From Azolla caroliniana (taxonomy: Eukaryota; Polypodiophyta), in NCBI GenBank assembly GCA_043228905.1, contig JBHGNT010000017.1, positions 8,928,001 to 8,992,000 of the forward strand: 64,000 nucleotides of DNA, given 5' to 3'. Made by a program: the position numbers and the translations under genes. Of the stretch, positions 31,439 through 42,950 are shown piece after piece. The stretch's first letter is position 1; every line of letters starts with the position of its first letter. Below the pieces are notes generated by a model. It was given only the letters and a program-made list of their open reading frames with translations. It was not told where the DNA came from and ran no database searches.

Positions 31439-31651
31439 TCAACACCTTGTCGACGTCGTGAAGTAGACACTTCTGACTCCAACTATCTTGCACTCTCCAT
31501 TGTCACCCATCTTTACATAACCATGATCCCCAACTATGTAAGTCGAGAGATACTCTCTCGACGGAGTTATATGGAAAGATGCACCGGAGTCAATCACCCA
31601 AGTGAATTCTTCACTCGCTAGGCTTGCACTTGTCTGTTCACAAATGAACAT
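31439..31651 (-). pseudogene. pol: Protease of copia L
   Basis: FTWVIDSGASFHITPSREYL is the copia protease active site (DSG), in frame with MGDNGECKIVGV downstream. It would cut the polyprotein; the frame ends in a stop at 31439. Confidence 0.8.
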
Positions 31652-31762
31652 AAGTTCTTCATTGCTCCTAAGAATGGCCGAAGTGCCCTTTTCATCAGAA
31701 ATCTTCTTGGGTTCGATATTATTACCTACACTCTTGTCCTTCTTAAGATGTCGGTAGTCCTT

Positions 31763-32491
31763 CTAGAAATGTCCAGGCTTTCCACAATGAAAGCATGTTA
31801 GCTTACCTCTGGACTTCCACCTGGCATGAGACTTTTCTCTCCTTGGTGGAATCCTCTGCCGGTTTCTTCCTCTGCCGGTGTGTTGAGTCAAGTTTAACTC
31901 CAACTGGACCAGGACACCCTTGTCCTTCCTTCTGGTCTTCTCATTCAAGATGCTTGCCTTTACTACTTGTAGAGACAAGTTCTCTTCTTGACACGAGGTG
32001 TTGACGGTCACCACCAGGTTCTCCCAGTTGTTCGGCAAAGTACACAACAAGATGGCCTACATTGCATCCTCAAGGGGAAACTAGGTTGTAGTAAGTTGAT
32101 TTGCGTACCCCATGAATATGTTGATGTGTTTGAAGATGCTCTCACCGTCTCTGTATTTCAGTCGTATGATCATACTCATCAGTGAGGTTTTATTTATGGC
32201 GTTCTTCCTCTCGTATAGACCTGATAGCTTCTGCCACATCTCGTGGGCATTTGTGTCGTTCACCACATGTTTAAGGACACTTACATCGACGCATTGTTGG
32301 ATGGTGGCCATTGCCTTTCTGTTACGAAGGTTCCATTCTGACTCTAATACCCTCGTGGGTATTTCTACTTTGTTGATCGGCTTGTATAGGTCTTTGAATA
32401 TGAGAAGGTCCTCCATCTTTATCTTCCAGTCGGCATAGTTCTGAGAGTTTAAAACTATCATACTTGAGAAGCCACTCACATCTCCTTGCAT
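31763..32491 (-). pseudogene. gag: Gag of copia L
   Basis: Start ATG at 32491. The copia gag signatures are clear: LNSQNYADWKIKMEDLL, then KAMATIQQCVDVSVLKHV and EMWQKLSGLYERKNAINKTSL. Stops occur at 32081 and once more before LLCTLPNNWENLVV. The zinc knuckle CFHCGKPGHF-KDY (near 31790-31750) has lost its last cysteine and has a stop inside. Function: capsid and RNA packaging. Confidence 0.8.
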
Positions 32492-32500
32492 CTTAACCTC

Positions 32501-32512
32501 GCTTTGATACCA
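32501..32512 (-). promoter_or_regulatory. Primer binding site of copia L
   Basis: Minus strand TGGTATCAAAGC, one base off the plant initiator tRNA-Met site TGGTATCAGAGC. Confidence 0.75.
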
Positions 32513-32515
32513 GTT

Positions 32516-33080
32516 TGTTGTGAATCGAATCTCCAAATCTATGAGAAAGACTAACTCGGAAATACACAATACATGCGAAAATAGCAAATGCATACTACAC
32601 ATTGATTTACGTGGAAACCGTAAAGGGGGAAAACCATGGGAATAGAGATTCCATAATACAGAGAGAATACAGGATGAGATCAAAGTACAAACACTCTCCA
32701 CTCAGAGTGTATCAGCCACATAGGGCTCTTGGCGTCAAGCCAAACTTGGCTATGGCGCCACTCTCTCTCTCTCTCTCTCTCTTACACTCTCTTCTCTATC
32801 GCTAACAACAACCAAGAATAACACACAATTCTATTTTGCACACTATTGATCTGTTTGCCCTAGGTGTATTTATACTAATACACCGAATGGGCTATTTATA
32901 ATTATGGCCATTATTATTATGTAATAATAATAATAATCTTACTAATTAGCCGACTCATCCATTGGAGATTCCACTATACAGAGAGAATACAGGATGAGAT
33001 CAAAGTACAAACACTCTCCACTCAGAGTGTATCAGCCACATAGGGCTCTTGGCGTCAAGTCAGACTTGGCCATGGCGCCA

Positions 33081-33132
<52 letters not shown>

Positions 33133-33515
33133 CTTACACTCTCTTCTCTATCACTAACAACCAAGAATAACAGACAATTCTATTCTGCACACTATTGATC
33201 TGTTTGCCCTAGGTGTATTTATACCAATACACCGAATGGGATATTTACAATTATGGCCATTATTATTATCTAATAATAATAATAATCTTAATGATTAGCC
33301 GACTCATCCGTCGATTGTCGGGTCGGTTCGACTAGTCGGTTTGGTCATCGACCATCCAATCGGCCTGACTCATCGGTTGTGTCTTCGACCTCGATAAACT
33401 CTTGTCAACTCCGCAACTATCGGTTCTCAACTGACCAGTCGATTGCTCCTTGTCTTCAATTGTCGACTCCCTCCGAGTAGTTGGCTCCTCCCACTGGAGG
33501 GACATATTCCTAACA
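32516..33515 (-). repeat. 5' LTR of copia L with internal duplication
   Basis: On the minus strand it begins TGTTAGGAATATGTCCC and ends GATTCACAACA. Two tandem copies of one segment occupy 32645-32964 and 32965-33310, each with a CT run (about 20 and about 48 bases). Confidence 0.8.
33083..33131 (+). repeat. CT microsatellite
   Basis: About 24 uninterrupted CT units within the second duplicated segment of the L LTR; the first segment has a shorter run near 32760-32783. Confidence 0.9.
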
Positions 33516-34441
33516 AGGATCCCATTCCTTCACCGACCTTGGTATCCCCGCGGACAATGCAAGAGACCACGACACAAAAGCCGATAGTAGTTTCCATCGA
33601 GGACATCACCATCCGTGGGCGCGAGAAATCCAAATTGAATGTTTCGATAGCACAGCCCTAACCGACCCTCAAAAGCCCTCGCCAAGAAACACGAGAGGAG
33701 ACCTGGAAATCCCCCGGCGACAGGAAGAAGCAACCGTCCGACGAACACATGAAACGGCCTCGAGAGGACATAGAGGCCAAACAACACTCGGGGGCTAGAA
33801 AGAGCTCGGCCAAGAAGCACCACCATCTGCAATGACACCGCGATGACAAGGTAAGCGCCCGAACCACAATAAATGAATTGCAGATGGTCGATGCACCCGA
33901 CAAGACTGTAGTCGTCATCCCTGACACGGCTCTCTCTCTTACGGGAAATCTGTTGAAAGGCTAGGCCTCCCAAATCTTGGAAGATGCCGTGTTGGCCTTT
34001 CTCGATCTGCCAGTCGAGGTATTCGAGCTCGATGTCATTTTGCGGCATGACACTTCCTATGATTTCATTGACTTCCTCGCTTGATTACAAGTAGTGGCTG
34101 TGGTGCATATGGCCGGAGAGCATGCGGATAGGGCAATGGTCAAGAGGGTTATCGCCGGAGAGCTTGAGTTTGATGAAGAGGTGGCCCTACAGAAAATCGG
34201 CCACAAACGTCAAAAGAGGAGGAGCCAGCTACTTATCGAGCTGTCTGAGTTAAACAAGGCCCTGGTCGAAGTATACCAGGAATTCGACAAATGGACCCGC
34301 GCGGCCAAGGATATGGCTTTGAACGTAGTAAACAAGCACGCAAACAAGCCAAACGGGCAATAGAGCTATGGCAGGCTTCGATAGCCTGAATTGTCGAACT
34401 TGAACGACAACTCCCGGAATGTGAGGGCGAAGGTCAGGCCG
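33516..34441 (+). pseudogene. J extra ORF, first piece
   Basis: After L, J continues with DPIPSPTLVSPRTMQETTTQ, a Lys/Arg-rich stretch and then an open frame (34094-34363) rich in heptad-like charged sequence (KIGHKRQKRRSQLLIELSELNKALVEVYQEF). Stops occur at about 33660, 33830, 33960 and 34082. The last five bases, GGCCG, are the target of K. Confidence 0.5.
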
Positions 34442-34679
34442 TGTTGTAATAAACTAATTAGTTTAGAATAAGTAAAAAGAAAAAATAAATAATAAGACGA
34501 AAAGCTATATGAAATGAAAACGTACACCCCAAAAATAGGGTGCACCTATAACTACCACATCTCCTCTCTGTGTGGTCGGTTGGTTGTAGAGAGAGATAGA
34601 AACTATCATTCAATAAAGTTTTCTTCTTCCCTTTCTCTCTCTCTCTCTCTCTCCATTCCATATTTCCTTATTTTCCACA
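34442..34679 (+). repeat. 5' LTR of copia K
   Basis: Begins TGTTGTAATAAAC and ends TTTTCCACA. Contains a CT-rich stretch near the end. Confidence 0.9.
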
Positions 34680-34691
34680 TGGTATCAGAGC
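34680..34691 (+). promoter_or_regulatory. Primer binding site of copia K
   Basis: TGGTATCAGAGC directly after the LTR, the exact plant initiator tRNA-Met primer site. Confidence 0.9.
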
Positions 34692-34772
34692 GGTGAAGGA
34701 GTCCAACCCCACCAAGATTTGCGTCGTGGTGTTAATAATGAACGTGTGAATTAAAGAAATGATTTTTTGACC

Positions 34773-35600
34773 ATGTCAAACGGTGGAGTGATAGCGAATG
34801 TGGCAGCAAATGCCACCCAGGTATCATCTCTCACTTATCACATTGAAAAATTGAATGATAAAAATTATCAACCATGGCGTATGACCATGGAAATTATATT
34901 AGAATAACATGACTTGTTAAATATCGTTGATGGAACCGACATGTGCCCCGACATTAATGTCCCCACAAATGCACTTGACGTGCAAACATGGAAGCAATGT
35001 GATTTAAACGCTCGCTTAGAACTTCTCCTTCATATGGAGGACACACTTAAGCAAAGTGTGAGAACTTTGACTACCTCCAAACAAATATGGGATATATTAG
35101 AGGTTGATTACCTCCATACAAATGTTACGTCCCAAGTTGCAAATTTAAAAACCTTAATAAATATGAATATGAATGAAAATGATGATGTTGACACATTTGT
35201 TAAAAATTGGAGACTTCGACTTGATGATGTGATCCTTTCAGAACTTAGCTTGCCAAGTTCCGTTCAATCCGCCCTCTTGTTAGGCGCCCTACCCCCATCA
35301 TGGCAACCATTTATAAGTACAAAATCCACATCAACCAACATTAGTGTCCCAACATTAGTGGCATCAATCTCACAAGAAAACATACTTCGTAGGGCAATAA
35401 ATCAACCCTCCTCATCTCACGCTGCACTTTATATCAAACATCCAAATTACAATAAAAAACCTTACAATAAACCTAGATCAACATACCAACCTAATAACTC
35501 CAAATTTTATTCACGAACCTCTAAATTTAATGATTCAAGGAATCATAACAAATCTAGGTTCCTTAGATCCTTTTGCAAAAAATTGAAACGAAAAATTGTT
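34773..35600 (+). pseudogene. gag: Gag of copia K
   Basis: ATG at 34773; KLNDKNYQPWRMTMEIIL is typical of copia gag. A TAA at 34905 interrupts it, then the same frame continues for about 230 codons: RLELLLHMEDTLKQSVRTL, IWDILEVDYL, and the basic Asn/Lys/Tyr-rich end. The zinc knuckle region is damaged; near 35570 the frame shifts to the protease frame. The capsid is otherwise well kept. Confidence 0.85.
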
Positions 35601-36130
35601 ATGGGAATTCTAACAACGGGAAAAGAACATATAAAGAAGACCAATCTTACAATGCATCACATGATGAGTACGATCAAAATAATGACATATGTCATAATGA
35701 CCAAAATTCTGATGAGGATAATGAAGATTCTTTCATTGCCTTCATGGCCCTCACTTCATTTAACAACTCTCCCACTTCAACACGGATTCTTGATACAGGT
35801 GCCACATGTCACCTCACCTCCAGAGTTGAATGGCTCAAAGACTATATGGTCTTAGAACATCCTTTCCCGGTTAGATTTGGGAACAATGGGGTTGAATATG
35901 CCCTTGGACATGGAACTGCCCATCTTGAACTTTCTAATGGGAAGTTCATTGAAATCAATGAAGTTTACTACATACCTAACATAGCCAAAAACTTGATATC
36001 TGTCAATAAACTCACAAAGATAATACATCCATCGAGTTTTATCACAAATATTGTATCATTCGTCATAAGAAACCCTTTGGACGAGGCTATGTCGTTAATT
36101 GTCCAAGACAAGGATGTCTTTACCTTTTAG
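35573..36130 (+). pseudogene. pol: Protease of copia K
   Basis: STRILDTGATCHLTSRVEWL contains the active-site DTG. FGNNGVEYALGHGTAHLEL and NEVYYIPNIAKNLISVNKL follow as in full-length copia. The frame ends at a TAG at 36128-36130, and the integrase lies in another frame. Confidence 0.85.
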
Positions 36131-36936
36131 GCCGCTCTGTGGTACCTGCTGAAGAAGCACACCACATAGATGATTCTAACATATCAAACTATATGACCTT
36201 GTCATGGCACTATCGATTAGGTCACTTAAACCATCAAATAATGGTTCACATGGTTCGACAACATATAGCAACCGGCTTTACTCTTCCTACTAAATCGAAA
36301 CTATCCCTTTGCGAAGGGTGTATATTTGGAAAACTCTCTAACTCGCCATTTCCATCCCATCCTATAACGACCACTAAACCCCTCCAACTGGTGCAACTAG
36401 ATATATGTGGTCCTTTGTCTACCCCATCCCTATCTGGAAATGTATATTTCCTAACATTTATCGAGGACTTTACTCGTTTCACGATGGTCACATTTCTCAA
36501 GACAAAATGTAGTGATCAAGTCCTTGAGAAATTCAAAGCCTATCATAAACTTGCAACAAATCAACAAGATTTACCCCTTAAAGTACTCCAATCAGATGAT
36601 GTTGGAAAATTCAAGTCCCAAAACTTCCAAACTTATTGCCAAAACCATGGGATTCAACAACGGTTTACCATCCCATGTACACCCCAACACAATTCAAGGA
36701 TTGAACGACGAAACCGGTTGTATATGGATGCCACTCGTTGCATGCTCACCGTTGCAAACCTTCCCCGAACATATTGGGAAGAGGTTGTTTCAACCGCTTG
36801 TTACATATTCAATAGAACATATAGTCGATCCATTAGGACAACTCCATTTTCCTTGTGGTTTGGAAAAAATCCTAATTATGAAAATCTAAGAATTTTTGGA
36901 TGTCCATCATATGCACTCGTACCATTAGAAACTTGA
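36131..36936 (+). pseudogene. pol: Integrase of copia K
   Basis: WHYRLGHLNHQIM and CEGCIFGKL form the zinc-binding region. The catalytic core is recognisable but altered: LDICGP (first aspartate kept), LQSDDVGKF where SDNGGEF is usual, and NSRIERRNR with the glutamate kept. The core ends with NPNYENLRIFGCPSYAL before a stop at 36934. It would insert the cDNA. Confidence 0.85.
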
Positions 36937-37816
36937 TCAAAATTAGATAATCACGTAGTTCGCAGAATATTTGTTGGGTATGGTATGGTGAACCTCATGG
37001 CTATAAGGGTTATCGATTATACGACCCAAAATCCAAAAGATTTATATTTAGCCGACGAGTGATATTTGATGAAGACAAACTGATATCTAATCCTCACTCA
37101 CATCATGGCTATGAAAACATACAAGATGTGACTACCATGTCTAACATTGAATCCAATAAAGAAGTAATATCATCACCTACTAATTCTTGGCGGGCTCCAC
37201 AAATGTCCTCGGAAATTCAACAAGTCACAATTAACCCTCATCTCTAGAGGTCCACCCACAAGTCTCAGGTTCAACCAATGATTCCAATTTATTGCCTCTA
37301 ATAACCAAACAATCACAACAAACTGATGTACATACTCCAATTTTAAACACTAACCCTACCCAAACTAAAAAGAGTCTTAATAAGCACCATAGCACTCATA
37401 AGGAAAAACTTTAAGATGGAACACAACTAACTCACATTGATTATTCATGTTCCCATCCTATTAAAAATCTCCCTATCCCACTACGACAATCCTCATGCCT
37501 TAATGGCAAGTTGAAAACCATTGGTCACAATGATGCAAAAGTAATTAAAATAGGATGTTGAAATACTTTATATTCCACTAATAATCAACATGTAGAACAT
37601 ACAAATAGTTTTGACATTGCGAAATCACCTAGTTCACTTAGCTCTACATCCACTCCAAAGAAAGTTCGTACTATTCAAGATCTTTATGATCACACACAAA
37701 AAATAGACGCCCTTGTTGCGGACCATCAATTTGAACATGAGTTTGCATTTTCGGCTCTTGGTTCCCCCTCAACTACATCAGACATTTCTGATGATCCCTT
37801 AACTATCAATGAGGCA
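36937..37816 (+). pseudogene. pol: Copia K linker between integrase and RT
   Basis: Degenerate. Traces include FVGYG near 36970, DPKSKRFIFSRRVIFDED near 37025 in one frame, and a Ser/Thr/Pro-rich spacer. Stops are frequent. No separate gene is seen. Confidence 0.6.
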
Positions 37817-38854
37817 TTGCAAAGTCCAGATCGTAGTGAATGGCAAGCTGCTATGGCAAAAGAATTTGAATCGCTTGAGGCCAACAAAACGTGGACTCTA
37901 GTACCACTCCCAATGGGACGCTCACCTATTTCATGCAAATGGGTGTTAAAGAAAAAGCTAAACCCTGATGGTACTGTTGCACGTTACAAAGCCCGACTTG
38001 TCGCTTGTGGTTTTTCTCAAGTTGAAGGACTTGACTATTCTAAGACATTCTCACCCATTCTTCGCATGTCATCCTTTCGGCTCCTAATGGCTCTGGCCAC
38101 CATTCTTGACCTCGAGATACATCATTCGGATGTACAAACGACATTTTTACATGGTGATTTACCCGAAGAAATCTACATGTCACAACCTCCTAGGTTTGAG
38201 TCACACTCTCAACCAAACTATGTGTGTCGGTTACATCAATCACTTTATGGACTCAAACAATCTCCTAGGTTATGGTTTCAAAAATTTAACAATTTTATGC
38301 TCTCACATGGCTATTCTAGATTGTTATCAGAACCAAATATATACATTAGACATAATCATACATCTAATCGGTTGTTAGTGGTAGCACTATATGTCGATGA
38401 CATTCCTATAGTTGGAACACCATCTGAAATTACTCAAGCAAAGCTAGAACTTTCCAAAGCATTTTCAATAATAGATTTAGGTCCCCTATCTTATTTCCTA
38501 GGCATGCAAGTTACGGATAATCGTAGTATGGGCATTTTGATAATTCATCAAAATAAATTCATTGATGAAATTTTGAAATCCTTCGGAATGCTAAACATTA
38601 AACCTTGCACTACTCCCTTATCACTAACATGTAACTTAAGCATATCCGATGGTCCAACCACAAAAAGAGATCTTAATTTTATGCAACAATTTCCTTTTAA
38701 ACAATTAATAGGAAAACTTTGTCCCGACCTTTGTTTTGCAATTAATTACCTTTCACACGTTATGCATAACCCTGGCCTTATGCATTGGAAATCACTTCAA
38801 CGAGTTATGCGATATCTAAAACACACATCTAACTATGGGTTAACATATAAATGA
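37817..38854 (+). pseudogene. pol: Reverse transcriptase of copia K
   Basis: One open frame of 345 codons covers the RT domain: EWQAAMAKEFESLEANKTWTL, CKWVLKKKLNPDGTVARYKA, FLHGDLPEEIYMSQPP, YVCRLHQSLYGLKQSPRLW, the catalytic YVDD near 38392, and GPLSYFLGMQV, up to LQRVMRYLKHTSNYGL. It ends at a TGA at the start of RNase H. The domain itself looks competent. Confidence 0.9.
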
Positions 38855-39350
38855 TCCCAATCCGAAAGACCAATCAAATCACTTGTTGGTTGGTCTGATT
38901 TGGATTGGGGGGGACGTTGATTCTTGAAGATCTACTGTTGGTTTTTCTTTTATAACAGCAAGAGCAACATTGACATGGCAATAAAAAAAACAAGAATCTG
39001 TGACACTCTCATCTGTTGAAGCTGAATTCGTAGCAGTGGCGTTGGCTGCTAAAGATGGACTATGGTTGCAAACAGTGTTAAAAGAACTACAACTATGTGA
39101 ATCGCTTCAATTGAAATCTTTTGCGACAATATATCATGTATCTACTTAATGAAGAATCCAAAGCACTGAGAGAAAACAAAGCACGTGGATTTAAAATATC
39201 ACTTTATACGAGAGTTGGCCAAAGAAAACAAGCTTACCTTAGAGTTTACATCGATAAATCATATGTGGGCTGATTTTCTAACAAAGGCTCTCCCTCCAGA
39301 AAAATTTGAAGCTTGTTGTGAAAATTTGGGATTACAACGATTCACAACTA
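38855..39350 (+). pseudogene. pol: RNase H of copia K (broken)
   Basis: GWSDLDWGG near 38890, a frameshift, VTLSSVEAEFVAVALAAKDGLWLQ near 39000, then frameshifted remnants of the C-terminal block (LYTRVGQRKQ, WADFLTKAL). Several stops make it inactive. Confidence 0.8.
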
Positions 39351-39367
39351 ATTAGTTTATGGGGGGT

Positions 39368-39614
39368 TGTTGTAATAAACTAATTAGTTTAGTATAAGTA
39401 AATAGAAAAAATAAATAATAAGATGAAAAGCTATATGAAATGAAAAGGTACACCCCAAAAAATAGGGTGCACCTATAACCACCACATCTCTTCTCTGTGT
39501 GGTCGGTTGGTTGTAGAGAGAGACAGACACTATCATTCAATAAAGTTTTCTTCTTCCCTTTCTCTGTCTCTCTCTCCCTCTTTCTTTCCATTCCGTATTT
39601 CCTTATTTTCCACA
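39368..39614 (+). repeat. 3' LTR of copia K
   Basis: Preceded by the polypurine run ATGGGGGGT. Same termini as the 5' copy; differences are a few substitutions and small length changes in the CT tract. Confidence 0.9.
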
Positions 39615-40890
39615 GGCCGAACAACCCGCCATCACCAATTACATTGATTGCCCCCATTCAGACACACCTCTTCCCCTCCCCGACCCGGCCGCTGCCAACC
39701 TTGGCTCAACTACCCTCCTCCCACAAGCTGCCACTATCCCACCAGAGGCACCCACGACGCTCTCCAATATTGCCGCCATCAATGAACTCGCTAAGAGCTT
39801 AGCCATGCAGACAACGATGGCCGAAAAGTTGGTTGCTGATTTCAGTCACCATCACCAACAATTGCTTGACCTCTAAATTCGCGATCCGTTGCAATGCGGC
39901 GAAATTGCGACATACTGCCACGAACTCCACTCCTTTTGACACGCCATCAAGGAAGCTGAACATCAGTTAGCGCGACAGCTCAAGCTAGAACGCGATTACT
40001 GTATGCCCAAAATGGAAGAAAGGCATGCCCAACACGCCGATTTCACCAAGGATTTGCAGGAATTCCAAGTACAAAGTGAGATGAACAAAGCTCGGATTAA
40101 ATCCATTATCCTCAAGTACCGACAACGATTGTACTCGCAAATCGAGGATGCTTTGTCGCACTGTTGGAAAGCGTGGTCGACACAAGCGGCCGAATTGCAA
40201 ATTTTCCACACCAGCCACGAGAATCGAGAAAAGGACGGTCACGGATTTTACAAGATGGATGGCAACAACATCCAAATGCTTCGAGAAGACCTCATTGAGG
40301 AATTCTCTTGGCTAGCGCAAACACACAACGAGGATGTCAAGCAACTCCTGTACGACTTCGAAGACGAGCAACTCCAAATCACCCTCGATTTAGAGTGCTG
40401 CAAACAAGAGTAGCTCTTGGTTGAAACAACAACCGAAGCCTCGATAAATGCCGCTGAAGAAGACCCCCCAGAAAGCATGCAACAACCAATAGCAAAAATA
40501 AATAAGAAGTTGATAACCGAGGAGATCAGAAGCAAGGAATAGGAACACAAGAACTCAGTAAACCAACACACCGACATGGGCAATGCAATTAACAAACCAG
40601 TTCCATAGACCACAACAAAGACACGACCAGCCGAATGACCCATGACCAAGGAGCAGTTGGACGCAGAGCCGATACACCAAGAGAAGGAGTAGGATTACGA
40701 AATCCGGACAACTGACAGGCCGACCAAAAGGACACCTCCCAAACCTCCTCAATAGACCACATAGAAGAGCAAGCTATGCCAACAGAGCCAGATCCTTGGC
40801 CTGAACTGTCGGCCGAAGTCATTGACAAACCCGATGACTCACAACACTTAGCAAGCACTTTGCCCATTTTGAAAGAGTGATGTATATTAG
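39615..40890 (+). pseudogene. J extra ORF, second piece (coiled coil)
   Basis: Resumes J after K. A proline/alanine-rich segment (39625-39790) leads into NELAKSLAMQTTMAEKLVADF and, past a few stops, an open frame at 40003-40413 with long charged helices: KMEERHAQHADFTKDLQEFQVQSEMNKARIKSIILKYRQRLYSQIEDAL, then LREDLIEEFSWLAQTHNEDVKQLLYDFEDEQLQITLDLE. The layout (Pro-rich, then coiled coil, directly before the LTR) matches the last ORF of D. No known domain recognised. Degenerate tail to 40890. Confidence 0.55.
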
Positions 40891-40950
40891 AAATTTTTGA
40901 TTTTTAGAGTTATCTATTTTTTGGCGGGTTTGTCCCACGGGCGTGCCAGG

Positions 40951-41458
40951 TGTTACCTGGTGGGATAAGTAGGACAAGTGGGAAAATGTATCAAGAGAAG
41001 GCAAGCACTAAGAGCCGAATCTGAAGGAATTAGAGAGTGAAAAGCGCTGAGCAGACTAGAAGACATATATGTCGAGGAGAAACGAATACAAAGGGGGATC
41101 TAGAGAAGACTAAGCCTAGTAATAGACTAAGGGAGAGTGAGTGAGTATCGTTCCGATTATACTCAGAACTTGTATTTGTACTTGTACGCTACAGTTAATC
41201 GAATATACATATATACTTTGTGGGTAACTTCGTGTCTATCTCATCTCGATACATATATCTATATAACATTCAGTCTATGTAAGAAAGAACTACGAATCGG
41301 TTGTAGCCGATTCCACAGTGTGTCAATCTCATTCTCTGTAAGAGAATCAATTCCACACTCGTTAGTACCCTGTGACCTTGAGTCTCTTGCGCACTACGAT
41401 CCCTTGACCCGATTACTCCAGAGGGTTAATCAAAGGTGTTCTCAAGGAGGGAGTAACA
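40951..41458 (+). repeat. 3' LTR of J
   Basis: Starts TGTTACCTGG, ends GGGAGTAACA, 508 bp; matches the 5' copy over most of its length. Confidence 0.85.
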
Positions 41459-41665
41459 ACAGTGTTTTGGAACCGTTACCACTTTGAATGTTTGGGTGCC
41501 AAACTCCGGATTTTGGGCCAATGGGTAGATTTGACACTTTAGCTGTCTTGAATGACATTCAATGCTAACCGCACTGATCTTACTTTAATTTGGAAACAAC
41601 TAATACTTGCCAAAACTAGTTAGTAGAAAAACACATAATGAGTGTTCTAATGTTTGGGTGGTTAG
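41459..41665. other. Spacer between J and M
   Basis: 207 bases, no feature recognised. Confidence 0.5.
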
Positions 41666-41960
41666 TGTGGATCTGTATGTATGTATATATATATGTATAC
41701 GTATGCGGAAAGCGTTTGTGTACCTGTTCACTTATGCACATAAAACAACACACACATAAAATACAGTGAATCGAGACTTAGATAGTAGATCGAGCTTTAA
41801 TGGAAAGCTTCTTATTACTTCGTTCTCTCTCAGAGATACAATATTCTTCTCGTCATCACTGATTACAATGTTAGGTATTCGCTTATGTACTAAGCCCTAT
41901 TAACGAATTCACACTCGGACGGATACAATTTGAAAGGAGTCGGCCTTTTATGTCAAGAAA
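41666..41960 (-). repeat. 3' LTR of copia M
   Basis: Aligns with 47721-48023 along CAGAAAGCGTTTGTG-ACCTGTTC, ATAGTAGATCGAGC and ACTCGGACGGAT. The inner boundary is set by the polypurine run CGGGGGAGT on the minus strand. Between it and RNase H (41961-42129) is non-coding 3' sequence. Confidence 0.8.
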
Positions 41961-42129
41961 CTCCCCCGTAAAAGGACTACTCTTTCTTGCATGTACAAGT
42001 GCTTGGGGTTATCTCCCCCATAAACCTAGATTACAAATTTAACTAGATTTTATGTTACAAGTCTATCGGCAAGTAGCCGAGTCGGCAGAGGTATAGTATG
42101 AGTATCGGTCAACTCTTACCTTATGCTGC

Positions 42130-42950
42130 TCATTCGACTTTCTTCTTCTCCGTCGCTTGTCGTAGCCCCATCTTTGTCCTTAGTGTTCCGAAGCATTGAT
42201 TTGGGAGTAGCTTTGTCAGGCAATCAACGATGTTCACCCCGGTGTCAATCTTCCGGATTTCAAGTTTCTTCTCGTTCATGAGCTCCCGGATATGATGATA
42301 CCGCACCTCAATGTGCTTCTTCTTCGCATGATAGATGGGATTGTTGATGCGGTGTATTGCACTTTGTGAGTCGCAATAGATGGTCGGCGTTGGTCGGTCG
42401 TTTCGGTTTGCAATTCCAAAGTCGGTAGTCAGTTGGTGCAACTAGATCGCTTCCTTCGCTACTTCCGACACTGCTATTACTTGGCTTCTGTGGTAGACAA
42501 ATCTATGCACTCTTGAAGTTTTGACCTCCATGATATTGCACTGCCACCATAGGTGAAGTTGTAGCTTGATGTCGATTTCCGATTATTTGTATTTCCGGCA
42601 TAGTTGCAATCGGTGTAGCCTTTGACTTCGGTTGAGGTTGTCAGTCTGAAAGTCAGTTGTGCATCCAGGGTTCCTTTTAGATACCTAAAGATGTGCTTGA
42701 CATCCTCCCAATGCTTCTTTACTAGGTTTGACATGTACCAATTGACCACACTTACGACATAGGCTAGGTTGGGTCGGGTTGCCACCATTGCGTAAATGAT
42801 ACTTCCTACAGCCGATGCGGAGGGTATCTTTCCATTAAGCTTTCTCTCCTTGTCCGTTGCAGGAGAGTTTTTGTCCGATAGTCTGATCGACGTCAGAAGC
42901 GGTGTCGGTACTGGCTTCGCATTCTCCATGTTGAAGCGCTTCAACACCTT
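42130..42950 (-). pseudogene. pol: RNase H and RT end of copia M
   Basis: Read right to left: MENAKPVPTPLL and IPSASAVGSIIYAMVATRPNLAYVV (end of RT, 42947 downward), GYTDCNYAGN and KSTSSYNF (RNase H start), then after a TAG, TIYCDSQSAIHRINNP, HHIRELMNEKKLEI and NIVDCLTKLLPNQ. The usual copia RNase H order is kept. Stops at 42477 and near 42442 break it. Confidence 0.85.

Larger units (their letters stand above)
30842..33515 (-). mobile_element. Copia element L, 3'-truncated
   Basis: Reading right to left: a 1000-bp 5' LTR, primer site, gag, protease and the first part of integrase; RT, RNase H and the 3' LTR are missing. It lies inside J. AGGAT follows the LTR at 33516 and AGGAC precedes the truncated end at about 30837-30841, which may be a diverged target duplication or chance. 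Confidence 0.8.
34442..39614 (+). mobile_element. Copia element K, complete
   Basis: LTRs of 238 and 247 bp, primer site, gag, protease, integrase, RT, RNase H and polypurine tract in standard copia order. GGCCG flanks both ends (34437-34441 and 39615-39619). The LTRs differ by only a handful of changes, yet the coding region has stops and frameshifts. It interrupts the coiled-coil ORF of J. Confidence 0.9.
28593..41458 (+). mobile_element. Gypsy element J: gag plus coiled-coil ORF, no pol; split by L and K
   Basis: LTRs at about 28593-29104 and 40951-41458 enclose three internal pieces: 29105-30841, 33516-34441 and 39615-40950, about 4 kb together. They encode a D-type gag and a coiled-coil ORF, but no protease, RT, RNase H or integrase block was found in any piece. 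J thus looks like a pol-less relative of D. Two copia elements (L and K) have landed in it. Confidence 0.7.
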
